A DNA stretch of 64,000 nt from an uncultured Erythrobacter sp. (GTDB lineage Bacteria; Pseudomonadota; Alphaproteobacteria; Sphingomonadales; Sphingomonadaceae). A program made the position numbers and the translations under genes. Shown here piece by piece: positions 37,379 through 46,911 of the stretch (position 1 is its first letter; every line of letters begins with the position of its first letter). The notes beneath the pieces are model-generated. The model saw only the letters and a program-made list of their open reading frames with translations. It was not told where the DNA came from and did no database searches. The DNA is taken from NCBI GenBank assembly GCA_947503275.1, contig CANNCZ010000002.1, positions 888,733 through 952,732 on the forward strand. The letters are read 5' to 3'.

Positions 37379-38617
37379 TTAATTCGAATGCTCTGCCACA
37401 AATTCCTCAACCACAGGCGCAACCTTGTCGCGCCAGCGTGAACCGTTGAAGATACCGTAATGCCCGGCTCCTTCGGCCATGTAATACCGCTTCTTATCCG
37501 CTTCCAATCCGGTTGCCAGCTTCAAAGCTGCCTTAGTTTGGCCTAGCCCTGAGATATCGTCGCGTTCGCCTTCGACCGCGAGAAGTGCGGTGTCGGTGAT
37601 CTGCGTCAGGTCCACGACCTCGCCGCGATGTTCAAACGTCCCGTTGGGGATGGAGTGTTTCTGGAACACTTCCTCGACCGTTTGCAGGTAAAATTCCGCA
37701 GTCATGTCGCACACGGCGCGGTATTCGTCGTAGAAATCCTTGGTCGCCTGCGCGCTCGCATCATCGCCAGCGGTCAGATGTTTGAACATCTCATAATGGC
37801 TCATCATGTGGCTTTGCAGGTTCATGCTCATAAACGCCGAAAGCTGCATGAAACCGGGATAGACGCTGCGCCCCGCGCCGCGATATTTTGCGGGCACTTT
37901 GGTGATGACGCTTTGGCGGAACCATTCGATCGGACGCTTCATCGCGTGATCGTTCACGGTCGTCGGGCTTTCGCGCGTGTCGATAGGCCCGCCCATCATG
38001 GTCAGTGTCGCAGGGGATGCGGCTGACTTGTGCTGGTTCAGCAAAGCGGTCGCTGCAAAAGCGGGCACCGAAGGCTGGCAAACTGCGAGCATGTGCGGGC
38101 GCTGACCGGGGGTCACACCTTCGATATACTCAAGGAATTCCATCAAATAATCGATGTAATCATCAAGGTCGAAATTGCCCTCATGCACAGGCACCGTCGC
38201 CGCATCGGCCCAATCGGTGATGTAGACCTCAAATTTCTGAAGCATCCGCTCAACCGTGCCGCGCAGCAAAGTGGCGTAATGGCCGCTCATCGGAGCCACA
38301 ATCAGCATCTTGGGGCGGTTGTCGTCGACCCCATCGAGGCGGAAGCGTTTGAGATCGCCAAACGGGCGGTTGATCACGGTTGCTTCGATGACGGAATGGA
38401 GCGTGCCGTCCACGTCGATTTCAGTGATCCCGAAAGCGGGCTTTGCATAATCGGCGGTCGCATGGGCAATCACGTCAAGCGCGTTGGCCGCCATCGGCAT
38501 CACACCCATTTTCGCAAAGGGATTGGCCGGATTGGTCATGATCGATGCGCTGATCGACGCCATTGAGCTGACTGAGTTCATCCAGCTGCGCTGAATTTCA
38601 TAGGCGTGGTAAAGCAT
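37379..38617 (-). CDS. phaZ: Intracellular polyhydroxyalkanoate depolymerase
   Basis: Breaks down PHA granules in the cytoplasm. The 412-residue protein begins MLYHAYEIQRSWMN, typical for intracellular PhaZ. Cys180 (AVCQPSVPA) sits at the nucleophile elbow of the alpha/beta hydrolase fold, the position where PhaZ1-type enzymes use Cys instead of Ser. Other conserved parts are IVAPMSGHYATLLRGTVE, VYITDWADA, and the C-terminal His region (GAGHYGIFNGSRWR). There is no signal peptide. ATG 38617 starts the conserved region; an upstream extension does not. It diverges from an ABC exporter gene over 214 bases rich in TGTGC/GCACA half-sites. Confidence 0.94.
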   Translation of the reverse strand: MLYHAYEIQRSWMNSVSSMASISASIMTNPANPFAKMGVMPMAANALDVIAHATADYAKPAFGITEIDVDGTLHSVIEATVINRPFGDLKRFRLDGVDDNRPKMLIVAPMSGHYATLLRGTVERMLQKFEVYITDWADAATVPVHEGNFDLDDYIDYLMEFLEYIEGVTPGQRPHMLAVCQPSVPAFAATALLNQHKSAASPATLTMMGGPIDTRESPTTVNDHAMKRPIEWFRQSVITKVPAKYRGAGRSVYPGFMQLSAFMSMNLQSHMMSHYEMFKHLTAGDDASAQATKDFYDEYRAVCDMTAEFYLQTVEEVFQKHSIPNGTFEHRGEVVDLTQITDTALLAVEGERDDISGLGQTKAALKLATGLEADKKRYYMAEGAGHYGIFNGSRWRDKVAPVVEEFVAEHSN

Positions 38618-38730
38618 GGGTGCCCCGTTTCTTTGGCAGAACCTGTTGGTCCTGCTGTGTTGGTGCGCTGTGCGCTGGCAGCCACCCCAAAAGCGTGCCA
38701 ATTCATCGCTTAGATGGCCCCTTTGGGCTC

Positions 38731-38793
38731 ATTGTGCAATGCACAATTTGTACAGCAATCACTCGGTTGTGCGAAATTGTGTGCTTTTTGCAC
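38731..38793. promoter_or_regulatory. Cluster of TGTGC/GCACA half-sites between phaZ and ABC exporter
   Basis: A near-perfect palindrome ATTGTGCAATGCACAAT (38731-38747, eight-base arms, one-base spacer) is followed by further half-sites: TGTGC at 38768-38772 and 38780-38784, and GCAC at 38790-38793. The last pair forms GTGC-N5-GCAC. The cluster sits in an AT-rich divergent promoter region. The TGC-N3-GCA core resembles sites described for PhaR/PhbF-type PHA regulators, which would suit phaZ. That link is an inference. Confidence 0.5.
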
Positions 38794-38831
38794 GTGAAAT
38801 TTGTGTGGGCGATGTCTAGTTAGGTCCACGT

Positions 38832-40658
38832 ATGGACGGGGAAATCACCGAAATCGCTGATAACGATGCTGATGCAGCGGGGGCTGAAAAGCCTGAGAAA
38901 AAGGCGCGCTCGCTCGCGCCTTTGCGGATGGTCTACCGAGAGGCGGGCAAGTATCCGTCGCAAATCGGTTTGGCGCTCGCATCACTGATGGTGACGGCAG
39001 CGGCGACTTTGGCGATCCCCTGGCGGTTCAAAGTCATTATTGATGATGCGTTTGGCGGTACCGCTGGTCCAGATGAAATCGGGCAAGCGTTCCAATATTT
39101 GCTGATGATTGTCCTGGTTCTGGGCATCGGCACCGCAGCGCGATTCTATTTCGTCAGCTGGATTGGTGAGCGCGTAGTCGCCGATATTCGCCTGCGCGTG
39201 CAGCAAAACCTCCTGAGAATGTCGCCCAGTTTCTACGAGGAAAACAGCCCCAAAGAAATCTCCAGCCGGATGACGTCCGACACAGCGATTATTGAGACGG
39301 TCGTCGGCACCACGGTTTCCATCGCATTGCGCAACACGTTGACGGGGATTGGCGGCATTGCATTGCTGTTTTACCTTGCACCGACACTGACTATGGGTCT
39401 GCTAATCGGCATCCCCTTGGTCATTTTGCCAATCGTGTTCTTTGGCCGGAAGATCCGCGCCATCTCGCGCTCCAGCCAAGACCGCGTCGCTGACGTTGGT
39501 GCCTATGTGAGCGAGGTTTTGTCGGCGATGAAGATCGTGCAGAGCTTTGGCCAGGAAACCCGTGAGGCAGGGCGCTTTGGCGAAGTGGTGGAGCGGACCT
39601 TTGAAACGGCACGCAAGCGGATAATCCTGCGCGCGGCGATGACGTCTATCGTCATTCTACTGATATTCGGCGGTATCACTATGGTGATGTGGCGCGGTGC
39701 GCTGGCAGTGTCGGAAGGGGCGATCACGGGCGGCACGATTGCGGCGTTTGTGCTCACTGGCGGCCTAGTCGCAGGGGCCATGGGTTCCCTGACAGAGGTG
39801 TATGGCGATCTTCTGCGTGGGGCGGGTGCCGCAAGCCGTCTTGCCGAATTGCTTGAAGCAAAGCCTGCGATTGCGCCGCCTGCTCGCCCGGAAAGTCTGC
39901 CCAATCCGCCGCGTGGATCGCTCTCATTCCGCAACGTGACATTCCGCTATCCCGCGCGGCCAGAGACGCCTGCGCTCAAGGACTTTAGCCTTGAGATTGA
40001 GCCGGGTGAGACCGTCGCTATTGTTGGTCCATCGGGCGCAGGCAAATCGACGCTCTTTCAATTGGTGGAGCGGTTTTACGACCCGCAGGTCGGGACGATC
40101 CGCTTGGATGGAGTGCCTCTGACAGCAGCGGACCCCGCTGACATTCGCGACCGGTTGGCCTTGGTGCCGCAGGACGGCGTCTTGTTCAGCGCCAATGCCC
40201 GCGACAATCTGCGCTATGGCCGCTGGGATGCGAGCGATGCAGACATTTGGGAGGCAGCGCGCGCGGCCAATGCGCACGAATTCCTCGAAGCGCTTCCCAA
40301 GGGTCTCGATACCTATCTCGGCGAAGGCGGCACGCAGCTATCGGGCGGTCAGCAGCAACGGGTCGCGATCGCGCGAGCCTTGCTGCGTGATGCGCCGATC
40401 TTGCTTTTGGACGAAGCAACCAGCGCTCTTGATGCGGAAAGCGAACAATTGGTGCAGCAAGCGCTGGAGGCGCTAATGGCGGACCGCACGACCTTGGTAA
40501 TCGCGCATAGGCTCGCCACGGTGCGTGCAGCAGACCGCATCATCGTGCTGCAAGATGGCGAATTGGTCGAACAGGGCAATCACGCCGAATTGAGCGGTGC
40601 AGGCGGCTTGTATGCGAGGCTCGCGAAACTGCAATTCGCTGCAAACGAAGCGGCGTAG
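38832..40658 (+). CDS. ABC transporter, fused membrane and ATPase domains (exporter)
   Basis: A 608-residue half-transporter of the ABCB/MsbA type that works as a homo- or heterodimer in the inner membrane. Six membrane helices span about residues 40-340. The nucleotide-binding domain has Walker A GPSGAGKST (399-407), the signature LSGGQQQR (503-510), Walker B ILLLDEATSALD and an IAHRLATVRAADRI switch. The N-terminal 30 residues are acidic and soluble. The cargo is unknown; lipid, peptide or drug export are all possible. It diverges from phaZ. Confidence 0.93.
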   Translation: MDGEITEIADNDADAAGAEKPEKKARSLAPLRMVYREAGKYPSQIGLALASLMVTAAATLAIPWRFKVIIDDAFGGTAGPDEIGQAFQYLLMIVLVLGIGTAARFYFVSWIGERVVADIRLRVQQNLLRMSPSFYEENSPKEISSRMTSDTAIIETVVGTTVSIALRNTLTGIGGIALLFYLAPTLTMGLLIGIPLVILPIVFFGRKIRAISRSSQDRVADVGAYVSEVLSAMKIVQSFGQETREAGRFGEVVERTFETARKRIILRAAMTSIVILLIFGGITMVMWRGALAVSEGAITGGTIAAFVLTGGLVAGAMGSLTEVYGDLLRGAGAASRLAELLEAKPAIAPPARPESLPNPPRGSLSFRNVTFRYPARPETPALKDFSLEIEPGETVAIVGPSGAGKSTLFQLVERFYDPQVGTIRLDGVPLTAADPADIRDRLALVPQDGVLFSANARDNLRYGRWDASDADIWEAARAANAHEFLEALPKGLDTYLGEGGTQLSGGQQQRVAIARALLRDAPILLLDEATSALDAESEQLVQQALEALMADRTTLVIAHRLATVRAADRIIVLQDGELVEQGNHAELSGAGGLYARLAKLQFAANEAA

Positions 40659-40812
40659 CTTGCTCGGTCACGCTCCGGCAGCCACGGTATTAGAACGAAC
40701 AATCACACCGCTTAATCGACGAAGCGCTTTTCGGCGGCGACCGGCGACACCCTTGCGCCTCCGTCTGCGATAGACCAGCATCAGAATAACCAAACCAAAC
40801 GGGGACTGACAT

Positions 40813-42999
40813 ATGATCCGCACCACCAAACTCTTGCTCGCCAGCACGGCCGCTTTGGCGCTCAGTACGCCGGCATTGGCCGATGAAAATCATCACGGCA
40901 TTCCGGGCGAAAACATCGAACTGTTAGAGGCGCATGACGACCTCGAAGCGGAGCTGGAAACCGGCGTCCCAACGATGGATTTCGGCAGTTGGGGTGTGGG
41001 CCTCGACCTGATCGATAGTGACGTTAATCCGGGCGATGACTTCAACGCCTACGTCAACGGCAAATGGATCGCCTCCAATGAAATCCCGGCTGACCGCCAA
41101 CGCTTTGGTGCGTTCGATATGTTGCGCGAAGGCGCGATCCAGGACGTACGCTCTTTGGTTGAAACGCTGGTCGCCTCTGACCCGGCGCCGGGCACACAGG
41201 CACGGCGCATTGTTGATGCCTATAACGCCTATCTCGATGTCGAGGCGATTGACGCGAGCGGCCTTGCCCCAGCGCAGCCTTATCTCGCCGAGATTTTCGG
41301 TGCCAGTGACCTTGATGCCTTGGTTCAGCTTATGGGCAAGCCCGGCTATCCTTCATTGGTCAGCGCAGGCGTCACCATTGATGCGCGCAACCCGACGCAA
41401 TATGCGGTCGGCATCGGCTTTGATGGAATGGGCCTGCCGGACCGGGATTACTACCTCGTCGATTCCGAGAGCAATCTGGAAATCCGCGCGAAGTATATGG
41501 AATATCTCGCAACCGTGCTCAGCGCGGCGGGATACGCTGATCCAACGGGGGCGGCCGAAGCGGTCTATGCTTTCGAAGCGAAGGTCGCGCAGATTGAGTG
41601 GGCGCGGCAGATTTTCCGTCGTCCGACGCTCACATACAACGAACTGAGCCCTGATGATTTGACTGCGATTGCAGGGGACTTCCCGATTGCCACATTGCTG
41701 ACATCCTCTCAGCTTGATGGACAGTCACGTTTTCTCGCTTCACAAATCCCGCCAACCGATGAAGAGATTGAAGAGGCGGGCCTGACCGAAGAGCAGATTG
41801 CGATGATCGGCGGCGGATTGCCGGCGATGATGGAATTGCTGACCGAGACACCGCTTGCGACACTGCAAGCCTATATGGCCAAGAGCTTCCTGTCCTCACA
41901 AGCTGCGGTGCTTTCCAGCGACCTCGATGCCGCCAATTTCGAATTTTATGGCAAAGCGATTAGCGGGCGCGAAGAGCAACAGGATCGCTGGAAGCGCGCT
42001 ATTTCTGAGGTTGAGTCCGGTCTGGGTGAACAGCTCGGCGCGCTTTACGTTGAGCGGTATTTCCCGCCAACAAGCAAGGCGCGCATGGACGAGCTGGTCG
42101 CCAATCTGGGCAAAGCCATGAATGTCGCGCTCGATGAAAATGAATGGATGACAGCCGAAACGATCGCAGAGGCACGCAGCAAGCTCGAAGGCTTTGTGCC
42201 GATGATCGGTTATCCCGATGAGTTCAAGACCTATGACGGGCTGGATGTTACAGCGAACGATCCGCTGGCCAACCGCATGTCAGGCGCACGTTGGGCCGAT
42301 GAAGACATGCGCTCACGACTGGGCACCGATGTTGACCCCACTGAGTGGGGCATGTTCCCGCAAACGGTGAATGCGTATTATTCGCCCCTGACCAATCGCA
42401 TCGTCTTCCCCGCTGCAATCCTGCAACCGCCTTTCTTTAATGGAGGGGCCGATGAGGCCGTGAATTATGGCGGTATTGGAGCGGTGATCGGGCACGAGAT
42501 CGGCCACGGTTATGACGATCAAGGCTCGCAATTCGACGCGACCGGTACATTGCGCAATTGGTGGCAGGATCAGGACCGCGAAGGTTTTGTGAAGTTCACC
42601 GACCAAATGGGCGAATTCATCGCTGCCTATTGCCCGGTCGAAGGGTCTGAGGGCCCCGAATGCTTGCGTCCCGGTCAATCCATGGGTGAGACGCTTGGCG
42701 ATGTGGTCGGCCTGCAAATGGCCTACCGCGCTTACCGCCTGTCGCTGAATGGTGAAGAGCCGCCGGTGATTGATGGCCTGACCGGCGATCAACGCTTCTT
42801 CCTTGGCTATGCGCAAATCTGGCGCGGGATGGAGCGGGAGGAAAGCCTGCGTAACCGGGTAATGACTGCGAACCACCCTCCCGGTGAATTCCGTCTCAAC
42901 AATGCCGTGCGCCACACCGATGCATGGTACGAGGCGTTTGGCGTCACTGAAGAGAATGAATTGTACCTGCCGCCGGAGGAACGCGTGAAGATTTGGTAA
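40813..42999 (+). CDS. M13 family zinc metallopeptidase (neprilysin/PepO type)
   Basis: A periplasmic or secreted peptidase of 728 residues that degrades small peptides. A clear signal peptide (KLLLASTAALALSTPALA) precedes an acidic linker. The zinc site is HEIGH (His561, Glu562, His565) within GAVIGHEIGHGYDDQGSQFDATG, with a third ligand Glu626 in GETLGDVVG. NAYYSPLTNRIVFPAAILQPPFF is also typical. It ends in VKIW, the usual bacterial M13 end. GGGGACTGACAT lies before the start as ribosome site. A single gene by spacing. Confidence 0.95.
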   Translation: MIRTTKLLLASTAALALSTPALADENHHGIPGENIELLEAHDDLEAELETGVPTMDFGSWGVGLDLIDSDVNPGDDFNAYVNGKWIASNEIPADRQRFGAFDMLREGAIQDVRSLVETLVASDPAPGTQARRIVDAYNAYLDVEAIDASGLAPAQPYLAEIFGASDLDALVQLMGKPGYPSLVSAGVTIDARNPTQYAVGIGFDGMGLPDRDYYLVDSESNLEIRAKYMEYLATVLSAAGYADPTGAAEAVYAFEAKVAQIEWARQIFRRPTLTYNELSPDDLTAIAGDFPIATLLTSSQLDGQSRFLASQIPPTDEEIEEAGLTEEQIAMIGGGLPAMMELLTETPLATLQAYMAKSFLSSQAAVLSSDLDAANFEFYGKAISGREEQQDRWKRAISEVESGLGEQLGALYVERYFPPTSKARMDELVANLGKAMNVALDENEWMTAETIAEARSKLEGFVPMIGYPDEFKTYDGLDVTANDPLANRMSGARWADEDMRSRLGTDVDPTEWGMFPQTVNAYYSPLTNRIVFPAAILQPPFFNGGADEAVNYGGIGAVIGHEIGHGYDDQGSQFDATGTLRNWWQDQDREGFVKFTDQMGEFIAAYCPVEGSEGPECLRPGQSMGETLGDVVGLQMAYRAYRLSLNGEEPPVIDGLTGDQRFFLGYAQIWRGMEREESLRNRVMTANHPPGEFRLNNAVRHTDAWYEAFGVTEENELYLPPEERVKIW

Positions 43000-43014
43000 G
43001 GAAAGTTGACACGG

Positions 43015-43040
43015 CCCGCGCCCCTGTCATGGAGCGCGGG
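43015..43040 (+). promoter_or_regulatory. Hairpin immediately before uppP
   Basis: CCCGCGC (43015-43021) pairs with GCGCGGG (43034-43040), ending two bases before the uppP ATG. The GGAG at 43031-43034 that could serve as ribosome site sits at the loop edge, so folding might limit translation. A TTGACA hexamer at 43006-43011 lies just upstream, but no good -10 box follows. Weak evidence. Confidence 0.3.
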
Positions 43041-43042
43041 TC

Positions 43043-43900
43043 ATGACTTTTATCCAAATGCTCATCATTGCGGTGGTTCAAGGGATCACCGAATTCCTGC
43101 CGATCTCATCGTCGGGGCACTTGATCCTTGTATCGGTCTTTACCGGCTTCGCCGACCAAGGCCCGATGATCGACATTGCTGTGCATGTCGGATCACTGCT
43201 CGCGATTATCGTCTATTTCTTCAAGGACGTCATGACCCTTGGCCGGGGCGGATTTGCGAGCGTTGGCATTGGCGCTGATAGACCGGGGGCCCCTGCTGAA
43301 CGCCGTCTTTTTTGGTGGATTGTGCTCGGCACGATACCGGCGGTCATATTCGGACTGGCAATCAAGATGGGCTTTCTCAACGGATTGGTTGAGAGCGTGT
43401 TTGGCATCCCCATTGTTGAGGGTGATTTACTTGCATCAATCCGGTTCACCGATCTGATCGCGACCAACCTCATATTCTATGGGATTCTGCTGGGTCTGGC
43501 TGACCATTTCGGCAAGGAGGAGAAGACCTTTGAGCAAATGACGTGGCGCGATGGCTTAATCGTTGGCTTGGCTCAGGCGCTGGCTCTGGTGCCCGGGACC
43601 AGCCGCTCTGGCGTCACCATGACGGCGGCGCGGTTCCTCGGTTATGGCCGGTTTGAGGCTGCGCGCTTTTCTTTCCTGCTGTCAATTCCGGCGGTTGCGG
43701 GGGCAGGCGTGTTGATTGTGCCAGATCTGCTAGAGGCCGATAGCGCTCTCTTGATCGAAGCCATCATTACCGGAGCAATGACCTTTGTCGCCGCCTTCGC
43801 GACCATGGCATTCTTAATGAATTTCCTAAAACGCGCATCGATGATGGTGTTTGTCGTTTATCGGATCGCGATGGGCTGCGCGCTGTTTTACCTCTTCTAA
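43043..43900 (+). CDS. uppP: Undecaprenyl-diphosphatase
   Basis: Recycles the lipid carrier undecaprenyl diphosphate to the monophosphate for peptidoglycan and polysaccharide synthesis; confers bacitracin tolerance when abundant. The 285-residue membrane protein has the two BacA/UppP signatures: QGITEFLPISSSGHL with the catalytic Glu near the N-terminus, and VPGTSRSGVTMTAARFLG in the middle. About eight helices are visible. A GC hairpin at 43015-43040 lies directly in front of the start codon. Confidence 0.96.
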   Translation: MTFIQMLIIAVVQGITEFLPISSSGHLILVSVFTGFADQGPMIDIAVHVGSLLAIIVYFFKDVMTLGRGGFASVGIGADRPGAPAERRLFWWIVLGTIPAVIFGLAIKMGFLNGLVESVFGIPIVEGDLLASIRFTDLIATNLIFYGILLGLADHFGKEEKTFEQMTWRDGLIVGLAQALALVPGTSRSGVTMTAARFLGYGRFEAARFSFLLSIPAVAGAGVLIVPDLLEADSALLIEAIITGAMTFVAAFATMAFLMNFLKRASMMVFVVYRIAMGCALFYLF

Positions 43901-44014
43901 AGAGGAAAATAGGTGTTCTTGGCAGGAACCAAATCGCACTCCCAAAAGTTTAAAAGTTGAATTTCTTGCATGTGAGCCCACTATCGGGTCGCATCGAAAC
44001 CCCTCTGGGAGATT

Positions 44015-44278
44015 GTGCGCTTTATGGCCTTGTTACTGCTCTTTGTTGTCGGCGTTAGCGCGGGTTGGTTCGCGTCTATAGTCGCGCGCACTGAAGCGGC
44101 AGGCTCAATCCTTCTCCAAATGGCAGCGGGCCTTATCGCAAGCCTCACAGTAGGGCTGTTCATGAACTCGGGAACGATGCTGGGCAGCATTTCGTGGATC
44201 GCAGTGGGATCAGCGATTGCGGCTGCTGCGGCGATATTGGTGCTGTATCACGCGGTGTTCACACGCCGCGCATATTGA
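44015..44278 (+). CDS. Small membrane protein of unknown function
   Basis: About 87 residues, almost entirely three hydrophobic helices (MALLLLFVVGVSAGWFASIVA, LQMAAGLIASLTVGLFM, ISWIAVGSAIAAAAAILVLYHAVF) with small residues that favour close packing. The layout recalls GlsB/YeaQ-type stress membrane proteins, but the signature is not clear enough to call. GTG 44015 has GGGAG just upstream; ATG 44024 is an alternative. It is alone between uppP and phhA. Confidence 0.6.
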   Translation: MRFMALLLLFVVGVSAGWFASIVARTEAAGSILLQMAAGLIASLTVGLFMNSGTMLGSISWIAVGSAIAAAAAILVLYHAVFTRRAY

Positions 44279-44282
44279 TCCG

Positions 44283-45230
44283 CTAAACCGGAGCAGCACC
44301 GGATCCGCGTCCACCGCGCAGGTGATATTCCTGAGTTCCACGCGTCACCACATTATCAACGTCGATAATCGCCGAATTGGCATAGGTGAAACTGGGCGCG
44401 ATGTTGCGATAGAGCCGGTCAAAATCCCGCTCCACCGTCTGGCGGAACAGATCATCAAAGCTCTCAATCACAAAATAAGTCGGTTGCAGGTCGCTGATTA
44501 CATAATCAGTGCGCATCACCCGATCGACATTCAGCATGATGCGATTGGGGCTTTGCGCCTCGACCGCAAACTTCGCCTCGGTTGGGCCAGACAGGATACC
44601 GGCACCATAGGCGCGCACGCCATCGGCCTCTTCGATCAGGCCAAATTCCACCGTATACCAATAGAGCGCGCCCAGCGCCTTTAGCCGGTTGTACCGCATC
44701 GCTTTCCACCCGGCGCGGCCATATTCCTGCATGTAGTCGGCATAGACCGGATCGGTGAGCATCGGCACATGGCCGAACACATCGTGGAACACGTCGGGCT
44801 CTTGGATGTAGTCGAATGTCTCACGCGTACGGATGAAATTGCCCGCAGGAAACCGACGATTGGCCAGATGCCAGAAGAACACATGATCGGGGATCAACAT
44901 GGGGACAGGTACCACGCTCCATCCGGTAAGGCTGTTCAATTCCTGCGATAAGGCGCCGAATTCTGGAATGCCGCCGCGTGCCAGATCAAGTTTTTCCAAA
45001 CCATCTAGAAACGCGGTGCACGCCCGGCCTGGTAACACCTCCATTTGGCGTGCAAACAGATCGTTCCAGACGTCGTGATCCTCAGCGGAATATTGCGTCT
45101 GCGCAGGCTCTAGCCAATCACCGCCCAGATGCGCAGGCTTAGCCAGTGGAGCGGTAAACACGTCTTCATCCAAATCGGGCAGGACGGTGTAATCGGTATC
45201 GGGATCAGCAAGTGTGGCCATGACGGCCAT
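44283..45230 (-). CDS. phhA: Phenylalanine 4-monooxygenase
   Basis: Hydroxylates phenylalanine to tyrosine with a pterin cofactor, non-heme iron and O2; first step of phenylalanine breakdown. The 315-residue protein has the 2-His-1-carboxylate iron site: His149 and His154 in FHDVFGHVPML, and Glu195 in WYTVEFGL. GRAGWKAMRYNRLKALGALYWYTVEFGLI is strongly conserved. No N-terminal regulatory ACT domain is present, as normal for bacteria. Start ATG 45230 (or 45221) removes a long unlikely leader. It diverges from ppk2 over 64 bases. Confidence 0.95.
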   Translation of the reverse strand: MAVMATLADPDTDYTVLPDLDEDVFTAPLAKPAHLGGDWLEPAQTQYSAEDHDVWNDLFARQMEVLPGRACTAFLDGLEKLDLARGGIPEFGALSQELNSLTGWSVVPVPMLIPDHVFFWHLANRRFPAGNFIRTRETFDYIQEPDVFHDVFGHVPMLTDPVYADYMQEYGRAGWKAMRYNRLKALGALYWYTVEFGLIEEADGVRAYGAGILSGPTEAKFAVEAQSPNRIMLNVDRVMRTDYVISDLQPTYFVIESFDDLFRQTVERDFDRLYRNIAPSFTYANSAIIDVDNVVTRGTQEYHLRGGRGSGAAPV

Positions 45231-45294
45231 TTTGCGGCTACCAAGCGATAGACACAAGCTGAAAAGCAAAAGCCAAAAAGCAAGAGGGTGCGAT

Positions 45295-46071
45295 ATGGCG
45301 TTAAAGAGTAAGGAATACCGCAAGCTTCTCGAACCGATGACCGAAGAGCTGGTCGGCATGGCGCGTTGGGCGCGGACGACTGGCGCGCGAATCGTCGTGC
45401 TGTTTGAAGGGCGCGATACGGCGGGCAAAGGCGGCGCGATCCGGGCGGTGCGCGACAAGCTGAACCCGCGCCAATGCCGCACAGTCGCACTGTCCAAACC
45501 CAGTGAGGATGAGCAGACCCAGTGGTACTTCCAGCGCTACATCAATCACCTTCCCCATGCGGGTGAGATCGTGCTGTTCGACCGGTCATGGTACAATCGC
45601 GCCGGAGTTGAAGAAGTTATGGGCTATGCCAAACCCGATCAGGTTGAGCGGTTTCTCGAACAGGTCCCTGTGCTGGAGAAATTGCTGACCGATGATGGGA
45701 TTTTGCTGTTCAAATATTGGCTGACCACGGATCAGGACAATCAGGAAGAGCGCCTGCGCGAGAGGCTGGATGATCCGCTAAAACGCTGGAAACTCTCGCC
45801 GGTCGATCTGGCAGCGCGCGAGAAATATGACGCCTATACGGATGCGCGAGAGGCGATGTTGAAGGCGACGCATTACGATCATGCACCGTGGACTTTGGTG
45901 GATTTCAACGATCAGAAACGCGGACGGCTGACGCTGATCCGCGATCTGCTCGACCGCTTGCCGGATACGCATGTCGAGCCGCCTGTGATCGAGTTTCCCG
46001 ATATGGAGGGCAAGATGCGCAAGGAGACTTATTCCGTGCTGAAGCCGATCAAGAACTATCCGCTAGATTGA
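45295..46071 (+). CDS. ppk2: Polyphosphate kinase 2
   Basis: Transfers phosphate between polyphosphate and nucleotides in the cytoplasm. The 258 residues have Walker A GRDTAGKGG (39-47), Walker B LFDRSWYNRAGVE with the catalytic-region Asp96 and Arg97, and a lid segment (FKYWLTTDQDNQEERLRERLDDPLKRWKLSPVDL). The single-domain length matches PPK2 class I-III enzymes; the nucleotide preference cannot be read safely. GAGGG precedes ATG 45295. The stop overlaps the converging dehydratase gene by nine bases. Confidence 0.93.
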   Translation: MALKSKEYRKLLEPMTEELVGMARWARTTGARIVVLFEGRDTAGKGGAIRAVRDKLNPRQCRTVALSKPSEDEQTQWYFQRYINHLPHAGEIVLFDRSWYNRAGVEEVMGYAKPDQVERFLEQVPVLEKLLTDDGILLFKYWLTTDQDNQEERLRERLDDPLKRWKLSPVDLAAREKYDAYTDAREAMLKATHYDHAPWTLVDFNDQKRGRLTLIRDLLDRLPDTHVEPPVIEFPDMEGKMRKETYSVLKPIKNYPLD

Positions 46072-46911
46072 GGCGCTGGCCTTGGTGACTTGGCGGCCAT
46101 CATCGGCAAACGCACCGAGCTCATAGCCCTCGGCACCCTTTCGCATCGTGAGATGCAGCGGCTCACCCCCAATCGCAGGCGACATCCCGCGAAATTCAAA
46201 CCGGCGCACCCGGTTCTCACCCAGCTCACGTGCGGCCAATTGCAGCAACAGGCTGGCGGTAAGCGGACCATGCACGACCAGCCCGCGATACCGCTCAACC
46301 GCGCTGGCATAGGGCACGTCATAGTGGATGCGGTGGGTGTTGAATGTCAGCGCGGAATAGCGGAACAGCAGGCGCGGATCGGGGGTGATGGTGCAGAATG
46401 CGGCCCATGCGGATGGATCAAATGTGCTGTTACTGATTTCTGGCGGGCTTAAAGGGGCATCTGCGGTGGCGGCATCGCGATAGACCAGTGTCTGCGTCTC
46501 GCGCACGGATAGCGTGCCATTGGCGTGCGTTTCATGGTCGACATTAACGAAAGCGAGCCTTCCGCTTCCGCCGTGCTTTTCTTTGATGGATGCAACACGG
46601 CTGGTGCGCTTAATTACCGCTCCGACCGCGATAGGCGAGTGGAATTCCATCGCACTGGAGGCCCACATTCTGCGCGGCATGGGGAATGGCGGCAGGAAGC
46701 TGTTGGGGCTTTCGTCGCGCGCGGGGTGACCATCGTCACCCAAGGCCGCAGTTGGCGCATCTGGGGGGCACAGCACAAAGTGGATACCCTGCGGCATGAC
46801 CGCAGGTTTAGGCGATGGCAGGTCAAAGGTCGCCAACCAACGCGCTGCCAGCCCCTCTTCAAGACGGTCACTCGCGCTGAGTTCGCGGTCTATCCAATTC
46901 TCGAAGTTCAC
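46063..46911 (-). CDS. MaoC/HTD2-like dehydratase (FAS1-type dehydratase fold)
   Basis: A 282-residue hot-dog-fold protein of the type found in 3-hydroxyacyl-thioester dehydratases and mesaconyl-CoA hydratases. The N-terminal part has RRMWASSAMEFHSPIAVGAVIKRTSRVASIKEKHGGSGRLAFVNVDHE; the C-terminal half carries FRYSALTFNTHRIHYDVPYA and VVHGPLTASLL, the latter being the active-site His segment. It is the last gene of the acyl-CoA operon and overlaps the thiolase stop by four bases (ATGA). It probably hydrates an enoyl-CoA in the degradation path run by its neighbours. Confidence 0.85.
   Translation of the reverse strand: MNFENWIDRELSASDRLEEGLAARWLATFDLPSPKPAVMPQGIHFVLCPPDAPTAALGDDGHPARDESPNSFLPPFPMPRRMWASSAMEFHSPIAVGAVIKRTSRVASIKEKHGGSGRLAFVNVDHETHANGTLSVRETQTLVYRDAATADAPLSPPEISNSTFDPSAWAAFCTITPDPRLLFRYSALTFNTHRIHYDVPYASAVERYRGLVVHGPLTASLLLQLAARELGENRVRRFEFRGMSPAIGGEPLHLTMRKGAEGYELGAFADDGRQVTKASASI

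Noticed and set aside
43006..43034. Full promoter before uppP
   Set aside because: TTGACA is present but the sequence 16-18 bases further on does not resemble a -10 box.
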